DNA of 64,000 nt from positions 1-64,000 of the forward strand of contig NZ_JAOQJU010000014.1 in NCBI RefSeq assembly GCF_025567385.1, given 5' to 3'. A program made the translations under genes and the position numbers. The DNA is from Claveliimonas acetigenes. Its GTDB lineage: Bacteria > Bacillota > Clostridia > Lachnospirales > Lachnospiraceae. How positions within the stretch are numbered: position 1 is the first letter of the stretch; each line of letters opens with the position of its first letter. The notes under the pieces are model-generated. The model saw nothing but the letters and a program-made list of their open reading frames with translations. It was not told where the DNA came from and made no database searches. Below, in pieces: positions 1-10,419 of this stretch.

Positions 1-85
1 GAACGCCGTGTGCGGTGAAAGTCGCATGCACGGTGTGGAGTGGGGGAAAAGCCCGAGATGATATCAGAGGCTTACCTATCACTAT
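1..85 (+). mobile_element. 3' end of a group II intron (domains V and VI)
   Basis: The first ~40 bases fold as a group II intron domain V: CGCCGTGTGCGGTGAAAG then TCGCATGCACGGTGTG, i.e. two arms around a GAAA-type tetraloop with a bulge, the catalytic hairpin of these ribozymes. The next ~45 bases form a domain VI-like hairpin ending in CTATCACTAT. Immediately after it the reading frame of a conjugation ATPase resumes, so the intron splits that gene. The rest of the intron, including any reverse transcriptase, lies left of the window. The exact 3' splice point (about base 85) is inferred from where protein homology restarts. Confidence 0.8.
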
Positions 86-315
86 AGAACTCGGATTTTA
101 TCTACATGCTGAACCAGGCCCAGGGAGACCGGCAGATTTTGGCGAAGCAGTTGGGGATTTCCCCGCACCAGCTTTCCTATGTGACCCATTCCGGCCCCGG
201 CGAGGGGCTTCTGTTTTTCGGGAATGTGATTATCCCCTTTGTCGATCATTTTCCGAAAGACACCCTGTTATACAGCGTACTCACAACACGGCCTGATGAA
301 GTGGCAGGTGCATAA
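86..315 (+). CDS. VirB4/TraE-like conjugation ATPase, C-terminal exon (partial)
   Basis: This is the last ~75 residues of a VirB4-family ATPase that powers the type IV secretion channel of Gram-positive conjugative elements. The frame starts NSDFIYMLNQAQGDRQILAK at base 88 and contains SYVTHSGPGEGLLFFGN and PFVDHFPKDT, the conserved end of the Tn1549-type ATPase. An in-frame TAG lies at 85-87 because the sequence before it is group II intron, so the gene needs splicing to be expressed. The Walker motifs lie upstream of the window. The next gene of the transfer operon starts 36 bases downstream. Confidence 0.85.
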
Positions 316-350
316 ATTCCCGAAAATAAAAATGACTGGAGGTGATAACA

Positions 351-3023
351 GTGCCGCGGGAAAAAGAATTTCAGAGGAAAAAGAAAGATACCCGGATGCC
401 GGTCCGTGATTCCCATGCGGAGGAATGTATGGACACCCGGCAGAGCGAACAGGATTTTAACCTGCTGCGGGTCAGGGACGCCCCTTCTTCTTCGGGAACG
501 GCCCGGAGCCGGAGGTATGAAACCGCAGCACAGCAGGCAGCGGATGATACACAGCCTTTCAAAGCGGATGTACCGCAGCAGGCGGATATTTCCATACCGG
601 AACATTTGGAAAGCAGGGATATGGACCATGAGCCGGCACGGGCACCTGAAACACGGAACCCTCTGGAACCGGGAACTTCTGCACCGGAACCGCGCCGGAG
701 GGATTTCAGATATGTGGATTCCCGGCGTGCGGATTCTGACAGTGGCAATTCTGGTACAGAACGCCACACACAGGGAGAACCCGGTCAGGCAGAACGCCGT
801 TCCCGGATGCACCAGCATGGCAACAAATACCAGCAGCGTTTCCAGGAGGCGGCCAAAGCCGAGAAACCAAAGGAGAAACCGCCGGAGGCAGCCGAAGGAG
901 AACCGAAACGGCCTTCCAAGCTGGAATTTGCCGCTGACGAGCTTCCACCGGAAACAGCGGATAAAAAACTCACCCAGGCCAGACGGAAAGCGGAACGGAC
1001 AGCGGAAAAGCTGGAACAGGCGGAAAACCGCCTGCCTGCCCGCCGTAAGCTGCGGATGGAAACATCTTCTGATCCTGATACGGGTAAGGCCAAAAAACAC
1101 TTGAAATTTGAAAAGGAGGTGAAATCCCAGCGGGCCCATGTAAAGGGTCCTGTTCCGATGCGCCCGGTAAAGGCCGGCGCAAATATGGCGGTTGGTTACT
1201 CCCATAAAAAAATCTATCAGGCGGAGGATGAAAATGTCGGCATTAAAGCGGCCCACCGTACCGAGCTTGCGGGCGAAGGGGGGTTACGCTATGCCTACCA
1301 TAAACATAAGACCGCGCCATACCGCAGGGTGGCAAAGTTACAGCAGAAATCAGCCAGAGCCAATGCCCGGCTTGCCTACCGGCAGACATTACAGGATAAC
1401 CCGGAACTGAAGAAAAACCTTCTTGCCCGGATGTGGCAGAAACAAAAAATAAAACGCCAGTATGCCAAGGCAGCCAGGGAGGCACAAAAAGCCGGAAAGC
1501 GGGCAAAGGACACCGCCGTTGCCACGGAAAAGATTGCTGCAAGTGTGGTTCACGCTGTCAAGCGCCACCCGGTTCTATGCGGAATCGTGATCCTGCTCCT
1601 TTTGGTATTTTTCCTGATCGCTTCCTTGTTTTCTTCCTTTTCCAATATTGGAACCGGAGGGCTGGGGAGCCTTGCCGCCTCTACTTATCTGGCGGACGAC
1701 GCGGACATCAACAATGCGGAGCTTATATATACCGAGTGGGAAACGGACCTGCAGATGCAGATCAACCGTGTGGAATCGGACCGGCCCGGTTATGACGAGT
1801 ACCGCTATAATATCGGCCCTATTGAGCATGACCCTTATGTTTTAATGGGGTATCTCACCTCTGCGTATCAGGATTTCACCTATGCACAGATCGAGAGCGT
1901 CCTCCGGGAGCTTTTTAACGGGCAGTATTCCCTATCCTTCACGGAGGAAACGGAAATCCGCTACCGGACAGAAACAAGCATTGACCCGGAGACCGGCGAG
2001 GAAACCGAAGAAGAAGTGCCTTATGAGTGGCACATCTTAAATGTAACGCTTACTTCCATGCCGCTTGAAAACCTGGTGGTTTCACGCATGGACGCAGACC
2101 AGAAAGAAATCTGCGAGATTTTATTGCAGACCAAAGGAAACCGGCAGTATGTGAAAAATGTGTTTGGCACCAACTGGCTGCCCTATGTCACCAGCTACTA
2201 CGGCTACCGGGTACACCCGATCAGCGGGGAAAAGAACTACCATACCGGCGTTGACATCGGGATGCCCCAGGGCACGGAAATTTTGGCCGGGCATGACGGC
2301 ACGGTCACGCTGGCAGGAAATGCGGGCGGCTATGGTCTGTGCGTCGCCATTGAAGGCGAGGCTTACGAGGGGCACTCTCTTACCACCAAATACGGCCACT
2401 GTTCACAAATCTTAGTATCTGCCGGACAGGAGGTAAAGGCCGGGGATGTGATCGCAAAGGTCGGCAGCACCGGAAACTCCACCGGGCCGCACCTGCACCT
2501 GGAGGTATTGGTTGACGGACAGTATAGGAACCCGTTGTATTTTGCCGATACCGGCGATACCAGCGAGCGGCATCTGCCGGCAGCAGGCGCAGGCGGCGGG
2601 GGGAATTATTTCAATTATGATGTACCGCCGGAGGCCCTTGCGGATGAAAAATTTGCGGCTATGCTTGCGGAGGCTGAAAAGTATTTAGGCTATCCGTATG
2701 TGTGGGGAGGCGCAAGCCCTTCCACTTCCTTTGACTGTTCCGGGTATGTTTCCTGGGTAGTTAATCACTGTGGAGTGGGCTGGAATTTCGGACGCCTGAC
2801 CGCAGACGGGCTTTTAGGCGTGTGTACGCCAGTATCAAGCGCCGATGCAAGGCCCGGCGACCTGATCTTCTTCCAGGGGACCTACAATACCAGCGGCGCA
2901 AGCCATGTGGGAATCTATGTGGGTAACGGGATGATGATCCATTGTGGGGACCCGATCTCCTACGCAAACATCAACACAAGCTACTGGCAGCAGCACTTTT
3001 ATACATTTGGGCGTCTGCCCTGA
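351..3023 (+). CDS. Membrane-anchored bifunctional wall hydrolase, M23 peptidase plus NlpC/P60
   Basis: An 890-residue VirB1-like enzyme that opens the peptidoglycan for the conjugation channel. The first ~390 residues are charged and low-complexity, with many R, K, E and Q. A transmembrane segment follows at about 405-428 (HPVLCGIVILLLLVFFLIAS). Next come an M23 metallopeptidase domain with HTGVD (His631, Asp635) and HLHLE (His714, His716), and a C-terminal NlpC/P60 domain with FDCSGY (Cys796) and SHVGIYVGNGMMIHCG. The start chosen is GTG 351, six bases after GGAGGTG; the in-frame GTG at 342 lies inside that ribosome site. Matches CD1108-type proteins of Tn1549 elements in length and domain order. 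Confidence 0.9.
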   Translation: MPREKEFQRKKKDTRMPVRDSHAEECMDTRQSEQDFNLLRVRDAPSSSGTARSRRYETAAQQAADDTQPFKADVPQQADISIPEHLESRDMDHEPARAPETRNPLEPGTSAPEPRRRDFRYVDSRRADSDSGNSGTERHTQGEPGQAERRSRMHQHGNKYQQRFQEAAKAEKPKEKPPEAAEGEPKRPSKLEFAADELPPETADKKLTQARRKAERTAEKLEQAENRLPARRKLRMETSSDPDTGKAKKHLKFEKEVKSQRAHVKGPVPMRPVKAGANMAVGYSHKKIYQAEDENVGIKAAHRTELAGEGGLRYAYHKHKTAPYRRVAKLQQKSARANARLAYRQTLQDNPELKKNLLARMWQKQKIKRQYAKAAREAQKAGKRAKDTAVATEKIAASVVHAVKRHPVLCGIVILLLLVFFLIASLFSSFSNIGTGGLGSLAASTYLADDADINNAELIYTEWETDLQMQINRVESDRPGYDEYRYNIGPIEHDPYVLMGYLTSAYQDFTYAQIESVLRELFNGQYSLSFTEETEIRYRTETSIDPETGEETEEEVPYEWHILNVTLTSMPLENLVVSRMDADQKEICEILLQTKGNRQYVKNVFGTNWLPYVTSYYGYRVHPISGEKNYHTGVDIGMPQGTEILAGHDGTVTLAGNAGGYGLCVAIEGEAYEGHSLTTKYGHCSQILVSAGQEVKAGDVIAKVGSTGNSTGPHLHLEVLVDGQYRNPLYFADTGDTSERHLPAAGAGGGGNYFNYDVPPEALADEKFAAMLAEAEKYLGYPYVWGGASPSTSFDCSGYVSWVVNHCGVGWNFGRLTADGLLGVCTPVSSADARPGDLIFFQGTYNTSGASHVGIYVGNGMMIHCGDPISYANINTSYWQQHFYTFGRLP

Positions 3024-3041
3024 CAGATTGGAGGTAATAAA

Positions 3042-3287
3042 TTGAACCCTAAGATTGAAAAACTGGAGAAAGAGATCGACAAGACAAAAAACAAGATTGC
3101 GGAGATGCAGGCCAGGCTCCGCGGCCTGGAAAAACAGAAAACGGAGCTGGAGAACACCGACTATGTGGCGATTGCCCGCAGCTTCCATCTGACGCCCCAG
3201 CAGTTGGCCGAATTTCTGAAATCGCAGCAGGCCGCTCCGTCCGGAGATGGCCCGCTTAAGAAACAGGAGGACATGAATGAGGACTAA
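3042..3287 (+). CDS. DUF4315 family small coiled-coil protein
   Basis: An 81-residue protein starting at TTG 3042 behind GGAGGTAATAAA. The first ~45 residues are a heptad-like coiled coil (KIEKLEKEIDKTKNKIAEMQ), followed by a short conserved segment with FHLTPQQLAEFL. This is the usual make-up of DUF4315 proteins, which always sit between the wall hydrolase and the DUF4366 protein in Tn1549-like elements. Its role is not known; the position suggests part of the transfer channel. The end overlaps the next gene by 11 bases, so translation is probably coupled. Confidence 0.85.
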   Translation: MNPKIEKLEKEIDKTKNKIAEMQARLRGLEKQKTELENTDYVAIARSFHLTPQQLAEFLKSQQAAPSGDGPLKKQEDMNED

Positions 3288-4479
3288 AAAAATCTCTCTG
3301 CTACTGGCGCTTGTGCTTGTCATAAGCGCCATCGCTTTGCCCCTGACGGCTTATGCTGCCGGGGACAAAGATACCACACCGCCGGAGCTTGCGGCTTCTC
3401 TGGACGGCGGTACGCTGAAAGTAGAAAGCAGCGACGACAATTCCGGCGTAGAAGCGGTCTTTGTGGACGGGAACCGTATCAACTCCCTGACCAATGGGGC
3501 GGCTACCGTCACCTTAAAGGATTATGCCGGCACAGGAAAACAGGTAAACGTGTATGCCCAGGATTATGCCGGGAACCGCTCAAAGACCGTGAAGTTTGAA
3601 AATCCCTATTATGAGGAACCGACGCCCACGGAAAAACCTGCGGAAACGGTGCAGCAGAACCAGAGCAGCAAGCCGGTAAAACCGGCACAGGTCCAGGCTG
3701 CTTCTTCCGGCAGTACCAATCATAATGCCCAAAGCAGCAATTCAGGCAGTAATGCTTCCGGGAATAGTTCTAATGCGGGTACCAATACCGGCAGCAATAC
3801 AGCCTCCGGCACAAATGGCGGCAGCTCCAATTCCCAGGAAGAAACGGAAACCACTTCCTCTATCCCGGATGGCGCGTTTACCCCGGAGGGAACCGGCACA
3901 GTGCTGGATGAAGCTACTGGCGAGGGTGACGATAAGCAGTTTTACACGATCACCACCGAGGCCGGAAATGTGTTCTATCTTATCATTGACGGCAAGCGTG
4001 ACGACAACAACGTCTACTTCCTGAATGGTGTTACCGAAGCTGACCTGATGGCTCTGGCGGAAAAGAACGAGGGCACCATGAGCGTGATTCCAACAGAGGA
4101 CGTCTGCACCTGTACGGATAAATGCGAAGCCGGCGAAGTCAATACCGCCTGCTCGGTCTGCAAGAATGACCTCAAAGGCTGCACCGGAAAGGAAAGACCT
4201 GCGGAAACAGAGGAACTCGCACAGACCGAACCGCCGAAAAAGGACAACGGCAGCGCCGGCACGATTATCTTTATTATCGTTGCCTTGCTTGCGGTAGGCG
4301 GCGTTGGCTATTATGTAAAGATCGTCCGTCCGAAGCAGCAGGCAGAGGATGACGAAGATTTCGAGGATGACGGCTACGGCGAAGGCTTTGACCCGGATGA
4401 AGCCTATGGAGAGCCGGAATATCTCTCCGAAGATGATTTTGACGACAGGATCGATGATGAACAGGAGGACAGCGAGTAA
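3277..4479 (+). CDS. DUF4366 family secreted, membrane-anchored protein
   Basis: A 400-residue protein with a signal peptide (KISLLLALVLVISAIALPLT, cleavage near AYAA), an extracellular part with a bacterial Ig-like segment at ~35-115 (DDNSGVEAVFVDG, YAGNRSKTVKF), a Ser/Asn/Gly-rich linker at ~125-190, and a domain with a cysteine cluster (CTCTDKCEAGEVNTACSVC). A C-terminal transmembrane helix (IIFIIVALLAVGGVGYYV) is followed by a very acidic cytoplasmic tail of ~50 residues. The start ATG 3277 lies six bases from AGGAGG. DUF4366 proteins belong to the Tn1549 transfer operon; function is unproven, probably a surface part of the mating apparatus. Confidence 0.85.
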   Translation: MRTKKISLLLALVLVISAIALPLTAYAAGDKDTTPPELAASLDGGTLKVESSDDNSGVEAVFVDGNRINSLTNGAATVTLKDYAGTGKQVNVYAQDYAGNRSKTVKFENPYYEEPTPTEKPAETVQQNQSSKPVKPAQVQAASSGSTNHNAQSSNSGSNASGNSSNAGTNTGSNTASGTNGGSSNSQEETETTSSIPDGAFTPEGTGTVLDEATGEGDDKQFYTITTEAGNVFYLIIDGKRDDNNVYFLNGVTEADLMALAEKNEGTMSVIPTEDVCTCTDKCEAGEVNTACSVCKNDLKGCTGKERPAETEELAQTEPPKKDNGSAGTIIFIIVALLAVGGVGYYVKIVRPKQQAEDDEDFEDDGYGEGFDPDEAYGEPEYLSEDDFDDRIDDEQEDSE

Positions 4480-4517
4480 AGCTGTCCTTTACTATTTTAA
4501 GAAAGCGAGGATTTTTC

Positions 4518-7500
4518 ATGGAGAAAACAAATACCCATTACCGCAGCGGCGTAAAGCGGCTGCTGGCATTTCTGCTTTGCGCAGTATGCGTCTTTGGGAT
4601 GATCCCTACCCAGGCGTTCGCATTTTCGCTGGGACAGAAAGCAAGCTCCTGGCTGGGCGATCAATATGTAGGGTCTGACGGACAGCATTATTATGCGCCG
4701 GCGCCTTACACCTACCTTGTTTACAATTCTGATGGAACGATGGATGTGCGCAGCAGTTCCGGGGGCAACGCTTATCGGCACTATATGCTGACAGCTTCGG
4801 ACGGGAGCAGCCAGCAGGTATATTGCGTGGAAAGCGGCATTGCCTATAACACTTCCGACAATACCTATACATCGGAAAGCGGCACCAACAGCAATTACTT
4901 AAACCTGCTCCCTTCCGAGGCAAGACGGGGGATCACCCTCACGGCAATCTACGGCTGGAAACCCGGCACCTCCCTCCCTGTGTCCGGCATTAACGAGGAC
5001 GATTACAAAATGGCGACGCAGATCATCCTTTGGGAATACCAGCAGCAGCTTCGCAGCGACCCATACAGCCGGCACGGGAACGGCCATGCAGATGCCAACC
5101 AGTATTTCAGTGTGATTGCCGGACGTCCTGCGGAAAAAGCCTACAACTGGATTTTGTCACAGGTTGCCTCCCATTCCACGATCCCCTCTTTTACTTCCAC
5201 GAAGAAAAGCGAGGCCCCGGAGCTGGAACTGAAATGGGACACGGAAAAGAAGATTTATACCCTGACTGTCACGGACACCAATAACCTGAAAATCGACCTG
5301 GAGACTTTGAAAGGCAGCGGCGTTTCCGTCACAAGAAGCGGGAACAAGTACACGTTCACCAGTAAGAACATGATTATGGACCCCGTCACCTTTGAATTCC
5401 GAAAGGACATCCCGGTTGCCAATGACATGCTGATCTGGGGCAGACCCGGCTACCAGACTATGATGACCGGCGCCAGCGACCCGGTTTCCTTCTTTGTAAA
5501 GATCAAGACCGAAACCTACGGCACCGCAAAGATTGTCAAGACCAGTGAGGACGGTATTGTGTCCGGGATTCCTTTCCAAATTTCAGGCACGGACATTTTG
5601 GGAAATAAAGTGGATGAAACCGTCACTACCGGAGAAAACGGGCAGATTAAAGAAAAGCTGCTGCCCGGCACTTATCTGGTGAAAGAGCTGCCGGTGGACC
5701 GTTATGTGACCCCTTCCGCGCAGTATGTCACCATTGAAAGCGGCCAGACCTCCACGGTGCATTTCAGCAATATCCTGAAAAAGTTCCGCGTCCATGTGGT
5801 AAAGAGCGACGCTGATACCGGCACCGCCCAGGGCGACGCCACCCTTGCCGGTGCAACTTATGGCATTTATAACAATGGCGAGCTGGTAGACACCTACACC
5901 ACCGGGCCGGACGGCAGCTTTATGACCCGCTACTATGTCTGCGGTGATAACTGGACGGTGAGGGAGATTGATCCCAGCACCGGCTACCTCTTAAACGATA
6001 CGGTCTATGAGGTGGGCGCTTCCCCGACCCTGTATGAAGTGGAACTGAATACCACGGAAAACCAGGTTACGGAAACGGTCATTTATGGAAATATCCAGCT
6101 GGTGAAGCATACGGACGACCTGGACCCGGATGTGTCCGGGGATGAAAATACGGACGAACCCAATGAGGGCGTCATTGAACGCCCGGAGGCCGGTGCGGTC
6201 TTTGAGGTTTACCTGAAGGCGGCAGGCAGCTATGATGCGGCAAAGGAAAGCGAGCGTGATCTGCTCACCACCGATGGAGACGGCTTCGCTTCCTCCAAAA
6301 TGCTCCCTTACGGCCATTATACGATCCACCAGGTTTCCGGCGAGGAAGGAAAAGCGTTTATCCCGGATTTTACGGTCTTTATTTCCTCCAACGGACAGAC
6401 TTACAGTTATATCCTGAATAACCGCACCATTACCGCAAGGCTGCGTGTGGAGAAATGCGACGCGGAGACCGGCAATATTATCCCCATGACGGGCACCGGT
6501 TTCCAGATCAAGGACCTGTCTACCGGGGAATTTGTCACCCAGGATATTTACTATCCGAACCCGGAAACCCTTGATACCTTCTATGTATCGGATGAAGGCT
6601 GGCTGATGCTGCCGGAGCCTCTGCACACCGGGGATTATGAGCTTTACGAGGTGGCGGCGCCTTACGGGTATGTACTTTCCAGCGAGCCGGTGCCGTTTAC
6701 CATTGACGGCAGCGAGGCCGTTGTCACGGTTACGCAGTACAATATGCCGCAGAAGGGGCAGCTTACCATCACCAAGACCGGCGAGGTATTCGCTTCCGTC
6801 CAGGAAAACGATGGTCTGTACCAGCCGGTGTATGAGGTCATGGGGCTGCCGGGCGCAGTCTATGACGTGATCGCGGATGAAGATATTTATACCGGTGACG
6901 GAACGCTCAGGGCGGCAAAAGATACGGTTGTGGAAACCCTTACCACCGGGGAGGATGGAACCGCCCAGAGCGGGCTTCTCTATCTGGGCCGCTACCGTCT
7001 GGAGGAACGCCAGGCGCCGGAGGGGATGGTCTTAAATACCCAGCCGGAATATGCCGAGCTTACTTATGCGGGTGAAACTGTGGAAGTAACGCAGACCGCC
7101 ATCGGACTTTATGACGAGCGTCAGAAGGTGGATGTGAGCCTGTTCAAAGCACTGGAAACGGACGATCTTTTTGGGCTTGGCATGAATGAGGAATATCAAG
7201 ATATTTCTTTCGGGCTGTATGCGTCCGCTGACCTGACGGCTCTTGACGGCAGCGTCATTCCGGCGGGCGGGCTCCTGGAAGTGGTTTCCGTTGACCCGAA
7301 TGAGGCGGGCGGCTATGACGCTTCCTTTGCCTCCGACCTGCCTTTTGGCAGCTACTATGTGAAGGAACGCACCACAAACAACGCCTATATCCTCTCTGAT
7401 ACCGAATATCCGGTTATTTTTGAATACGCAGGCCAGGAGGCGGCGCTGGTGCAGATTCTTGTAAATGAAGGCGAGGTTGTTTCCAACGACCTGCTGCGCG

Positions 7501-9314
7501 GGCGTGTGGACGGCGTAAAAGTCGGCGAAAACCCGGAGGGCGGCGAAGATGTGAAGCTGTCCGGGGCACTGATGGGATTATTCAGGCCGGACACGGAAGA
7601 ATTTACCGGGGAAAACGCACTGCTTACTGTCACCACTGCCGAGGATGGCAGCTTTTCTTTTGAGAATATCCCTTACGGCCACTGGATCGTAAAGGAAATT
7701 TCCTCTCCGGCACTTTATACGGTAAGCCCGCAGCAGCACCATATCTATATCGGTGTGGACGGCCAGCGCATTGAAATCAAAGTGGAAAATACCCTGATCC
7801 GCGGCAGCGTGCAGGTGATGAAAACCGAGGCAGTAGACGAGCCTTCTTCTGTGAAGAAAGAGGACAAAGATAATAACACCTTCCTGCGTTTCCTCTCCGG
7901 CGCGGTATTCGATCTGTATGAGGATGCCAATGGCAACAAGGAATTTGATTCCGAAGATATGAAGATCGGTACCCTGAAAGAATCGGAGGCGGGCTACCAC
8001 ACCGCGGAGGGCCTTCTGGCAAAGGGCTACTTTGTGAAAGAAAGCAAGGCACCAGAGGGCTACCAGCTTGACGAGAACGCCTACTACTTTGCCATCACAG
8101 AGGACGGCCAGGTGGCGGTTGTGGAAAATGGCGAGGCCGGACGGGGCTTTACCAATGAGGCGTACCGCGGGAACCTGAAGATTACAAAGGATTCCAGCGA
8201 CGGGCGCAAGGATGGATTTGCTTTTGAGGTGAAAAGTGCAGACGGTTCCTACTGTGAAACTTTCACTTCTCCAAAATCCGGCGTGATCGAGGTCAAGGGG
8301 CTGCGCGTTGGCATTTATACCGTAACAGAAATCTCCAACCGGGCAAGCAAGGACTATATCATTCCTGACGCTGCCACCGTGGAGATCAAGGCAGACGAAA
8401 CCGCAACGGTCCAGTTCTTCAATGAAAAGCCAGAGAAACCGGCTACCCCGGATAACCCGGATAATCCGAAAACACCGTCCAATCCGTCCACACCATCTAA
8501 TCCTGATAAAGCGGTACCGCAGACTGGGGATGACAATTTCATTTTCCTGTATGGCGGGCTTCTGGCACTGGCGGTGATTGGCGGCGGACTGTTTGCCGCA
8601 GTCTATTTCAAAAAGGGCAAGTACAGCAGAAATACCCCAAAGAGAAAAGTTGTTGGTATTGCGGTGGTTTCCCTCTGCGGGTTGTTGGCACTTGGCAGCG
8701 GGTTCCTGATGGTACGCGACCTTAACCAGTATTCCGAGAGCGCCGGAGCCTATAAGGACATTGCTTCCCATGTAGAGCTGCCGGAGCAGACCGAAGCGCC
8801 GGAGGAAGATAATACGGAAACGGAACCTGCCGGGGAGGACCCTTCTGTGGTCCTCCCCGCAGTGGATTTTGAAGCTCTTAGGGAAACCGGGCCGGACATC
8901 ATCGGATGGCTTACCCTCCCTGATACGGCCATGAACTACCCGGTAACGCAGACAGACGATAACGAGTATTACCTGCACCATCTGTATGACGGCACCTATA
9001 ATAAGACGGGCTGCCTGTTTGCAGACTATGAAAATCAGGAGGATTTTTCGGACCGCAATACCATTATCTACGGCCACAATATGCGGGACGGCTCCATGTT
9101 CGCCACGCTGAATGAGTATGACGAACAGAGCTATTTTGACGGACACCCGCAGATGTACCTTGTCACCCCTGGCGGCGGCTATGTCGTGGAAATTTTCACG
9201 GCGTTTGTGGCAAAGCCCAGCGAGTCCGGCAGCGACACTTCCCCCTGGCGTCTTAATTGGAAGGATGACGGTGCCTACACCACATGGCTTTCTGAAATGG
9301 CGGGACGGTCTGTC
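4518..9314 (+). CDS. Thioester CnaB/SpaA-repeat surface adhesin fused in frame to a class B sortase (3' end in gap)
   Basis: A signal peptide (residues ~12-36, RLLAFLLCAVCVFGMIPTQA) leads to a thioester domain with YCVES (Cys103) and ATQIILW (Gln168), then about ten CnaB/SpaA isopeptide repeats from ~330 to 1300. A Pro-rich stretch is followed by sorting signal VPQTG at 1333-1337, a hydrophobic segment and KKGK. The frame then continues without a stop into a second membrane helix (VVGIAVVSLCGLLALGSGFL) and a class B sortase domain with DIIGWLTLPDT and IIYGHNMRDGS (His1520). The sortase Cys and Arg, and its stop codon, fall in the 276-base gap. Adhesin and sortase are normally separate genes, so the fusion is odd. 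Confidence 0.8.
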
Positions 9315-9590
9315 NNNNNNNNNNNNNNNNNNNNNNNNNNNNNNNNNNNNNNNNNNNNNNNNNNNNNNNNNNNNNNNNNNNNNNNNNNNNNNNNNNNNNN
9401 NNNNNNNNNNNNNNNNNNNNNNNNNNNNNNNNNNNNNNNNNNNNNNNNNNNNNNNNNNNNNNNNNNNNNNNNNNNNNNNNNNNNNNNNNNNNNNNNNNNN
9501 NNNNNNNNNNNNNNNNNNNNNNNNNNNNNNNNNNNNNNNNNNNNNNNNNNNNNNNNNNNNNNNNNNNNNNNNNNNNNNNNNNNNNNNNNN
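9315..9590. other. Assembly gap of 276 N
   Basis: The bases are undetermined. The gap length is a multiple of three, so an open frame appears to run straight through, but the protein before it is a sortase needing only ~35 more residues, and the protein after it is unrelated. The gap therefore most likely hides the sortase Cys/Arg motifs, its stop codon and the start of the next gene. Confidence 0.95.
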
Positions 9591-10013
9591 TTCTATGATA
9601 TGCCGGAAAATGAGGTCCGGGAAATGCTCTACCTTCTGAACACGGCAAACCTGGACTGCTACGAGTATTACCACCCGGAGCGTGATGTGATCCAGAGCGG
9701 GCCAGTGGCTTTTAGCGGCTGGCTGGAACATATGGACTGCCGCCCTTACCGGACAGAGGTACAGCTTTATAAATCCCTGCTGTTCTTAAAGCGCAGCATT
9801 GACCGGGATCTGATCGTGACCTCACAGCGGGAGGCACTGCAGACGCTCCGCTGTATCATTTCCAACCTGGAATACCGCTTCTATAAGGCGTATGGCATGG
9901 AGATTGAGGACAAGCGGACCGTGTACGGAGAATGTACCTACCATATGGTACCCAGGGAGGACGAACCCAGTGTGTGCCTGATGCACGACTGGATCTACCT
10001 TCCCAGCGCATAA
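9591..10013 (+). CDS. Uncharacterised ICE protein, C-terminal part (start in gap)
   Basis: The 140 residues after the gap (FYDMPENEVREMLYLLNTAN... ending IYLPSA) are not sortase. They are mixed alpha/beta with many Tyr and Glu, contain no membrane segment and look cytoplasmic. I do not recognise the family. The helical segment LYKSLLFLKRSIDRDLIVTS and the end YHMVPREDEPSVCLMHDWIY are its clearest features. Placed between the sortase and the nucleotide-metabolism genes, as small accessory proteins of Tn1549-like elements often are. The true start must lie in the last ~150 bases of the gap. Confidence 0.6.
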   Translation, partial: FYDMPENEVREMLYLLNTANLDCYEYYHPERDVIQSGPVAFSGWLEHMDCRPYRTEVQLYKSLLFLKRSIDRDLIVTSQREALQTLRCIISNLEYRFYKAYGMEIEDKRTVYGECTYHMVPREDEPSVCLMHDWIYLPSA

Positions 10014-10035
10014 TGCCGGGAACTTTATATAAATT

Positions 10036-10065
10036 TGTCCCGAATAATAGACAAAATTCGGGACA
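10036..10065. promoter_or_regulatory. Perfect 10-bp inverted repeat between genes
   Basis: TGTCCCGAAT (10036-10045) and ATTCGGGACA (10056-10065) pair perfectly around a 10-base loop, 12 bases before the AAAGGAGGG of the next gene. There is no T run, so it is not a typical terminator. It may be a protein operator or an RNA hairpin that sets the relative expression of the adhesin block and the nucleotide genes. Confidence 0.5.
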
Positions 10066-10091
10066 GTTCATTTTCAAAGGAGGGATGCCAT

Positions 10092-10418
10092 ATCACACAA
10101 AAGGAAGTCAATGCCGTATTTGACGAGCAGGTGCAGCTCTGCGCTGACATTCTGCAAAAGAAAACCAAAGAATACACCGGGGACGATACGGACCGGCTGG
10201 GGGCTTTTAAGGCGGCGGCAGCTTTGCAGCATACCACGCCGGAGCGTGCCCTTGCCGGGATGCTAGCGAAGCATATCGTCTCTCTGTATGACATGTGCTT
10301 TGATGGTGATACGGATTACGATATAAGCACATGGAATGAAAAGATCACAGACAGCCTCAACTATCTGTTCTTATTGAAAGCTATTGTAAAGGAGGGACAT
10401 ACCAATCAACCAAATTGA
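10092..10418 (+). CDS. DUF1599 / Nmad1-like small protein
   Basis: About 108 residues. EQVQLCADILQKKTKEY, then DRLGAFKAAAALQHTTPERA and LAKHIVSLYDMC, resemble the DUF1599 (nucleotide modification-associated domain 1) fold, which is helical and related to MazG-type nucleotide enzymes; the assignment is from motif memory. AAAGGAGGG ends at 10084, and the best spaced in-frame codon is ATC 10092; the next upstream in-frame start is TTG 10035 without a ribosome site. So either ATC is used as a start or the base is an error. The neighbours ThyX and dUTPase also act on nucleotide pools, which supports the call. Confidence 0.6.
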   Translation: MTQKEVNAVFDEQVQLCADILQKKTKEYTGDDTDRLGAFKAAAALQHTTPERALAGMLAKHIVSLYDMCFDGDTDYDISTWNEKITDSLNYLFLLKAIVKEGHTNQPN

Positions 10419-10419
10419 A

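Noticed and set aside
246..1256. 336-residue frame on the - strand
   Set aside because: It is antisense to the wall hydrolase gene, has no family features and arises from the Arg/Gln-rich codons on the other strand.
7578..9731. 717-residue frame on the - strand
   Set aside because: Antisense of the adhesin-sortase gene and crosses the gap; a shadow.
4518..10013. Single 1831-residue protein through the first gap
   Set aside because: The gap is 92 codons of N. The part before it is a sortase near its end, the part after is unrelated; two genes are far more likely.
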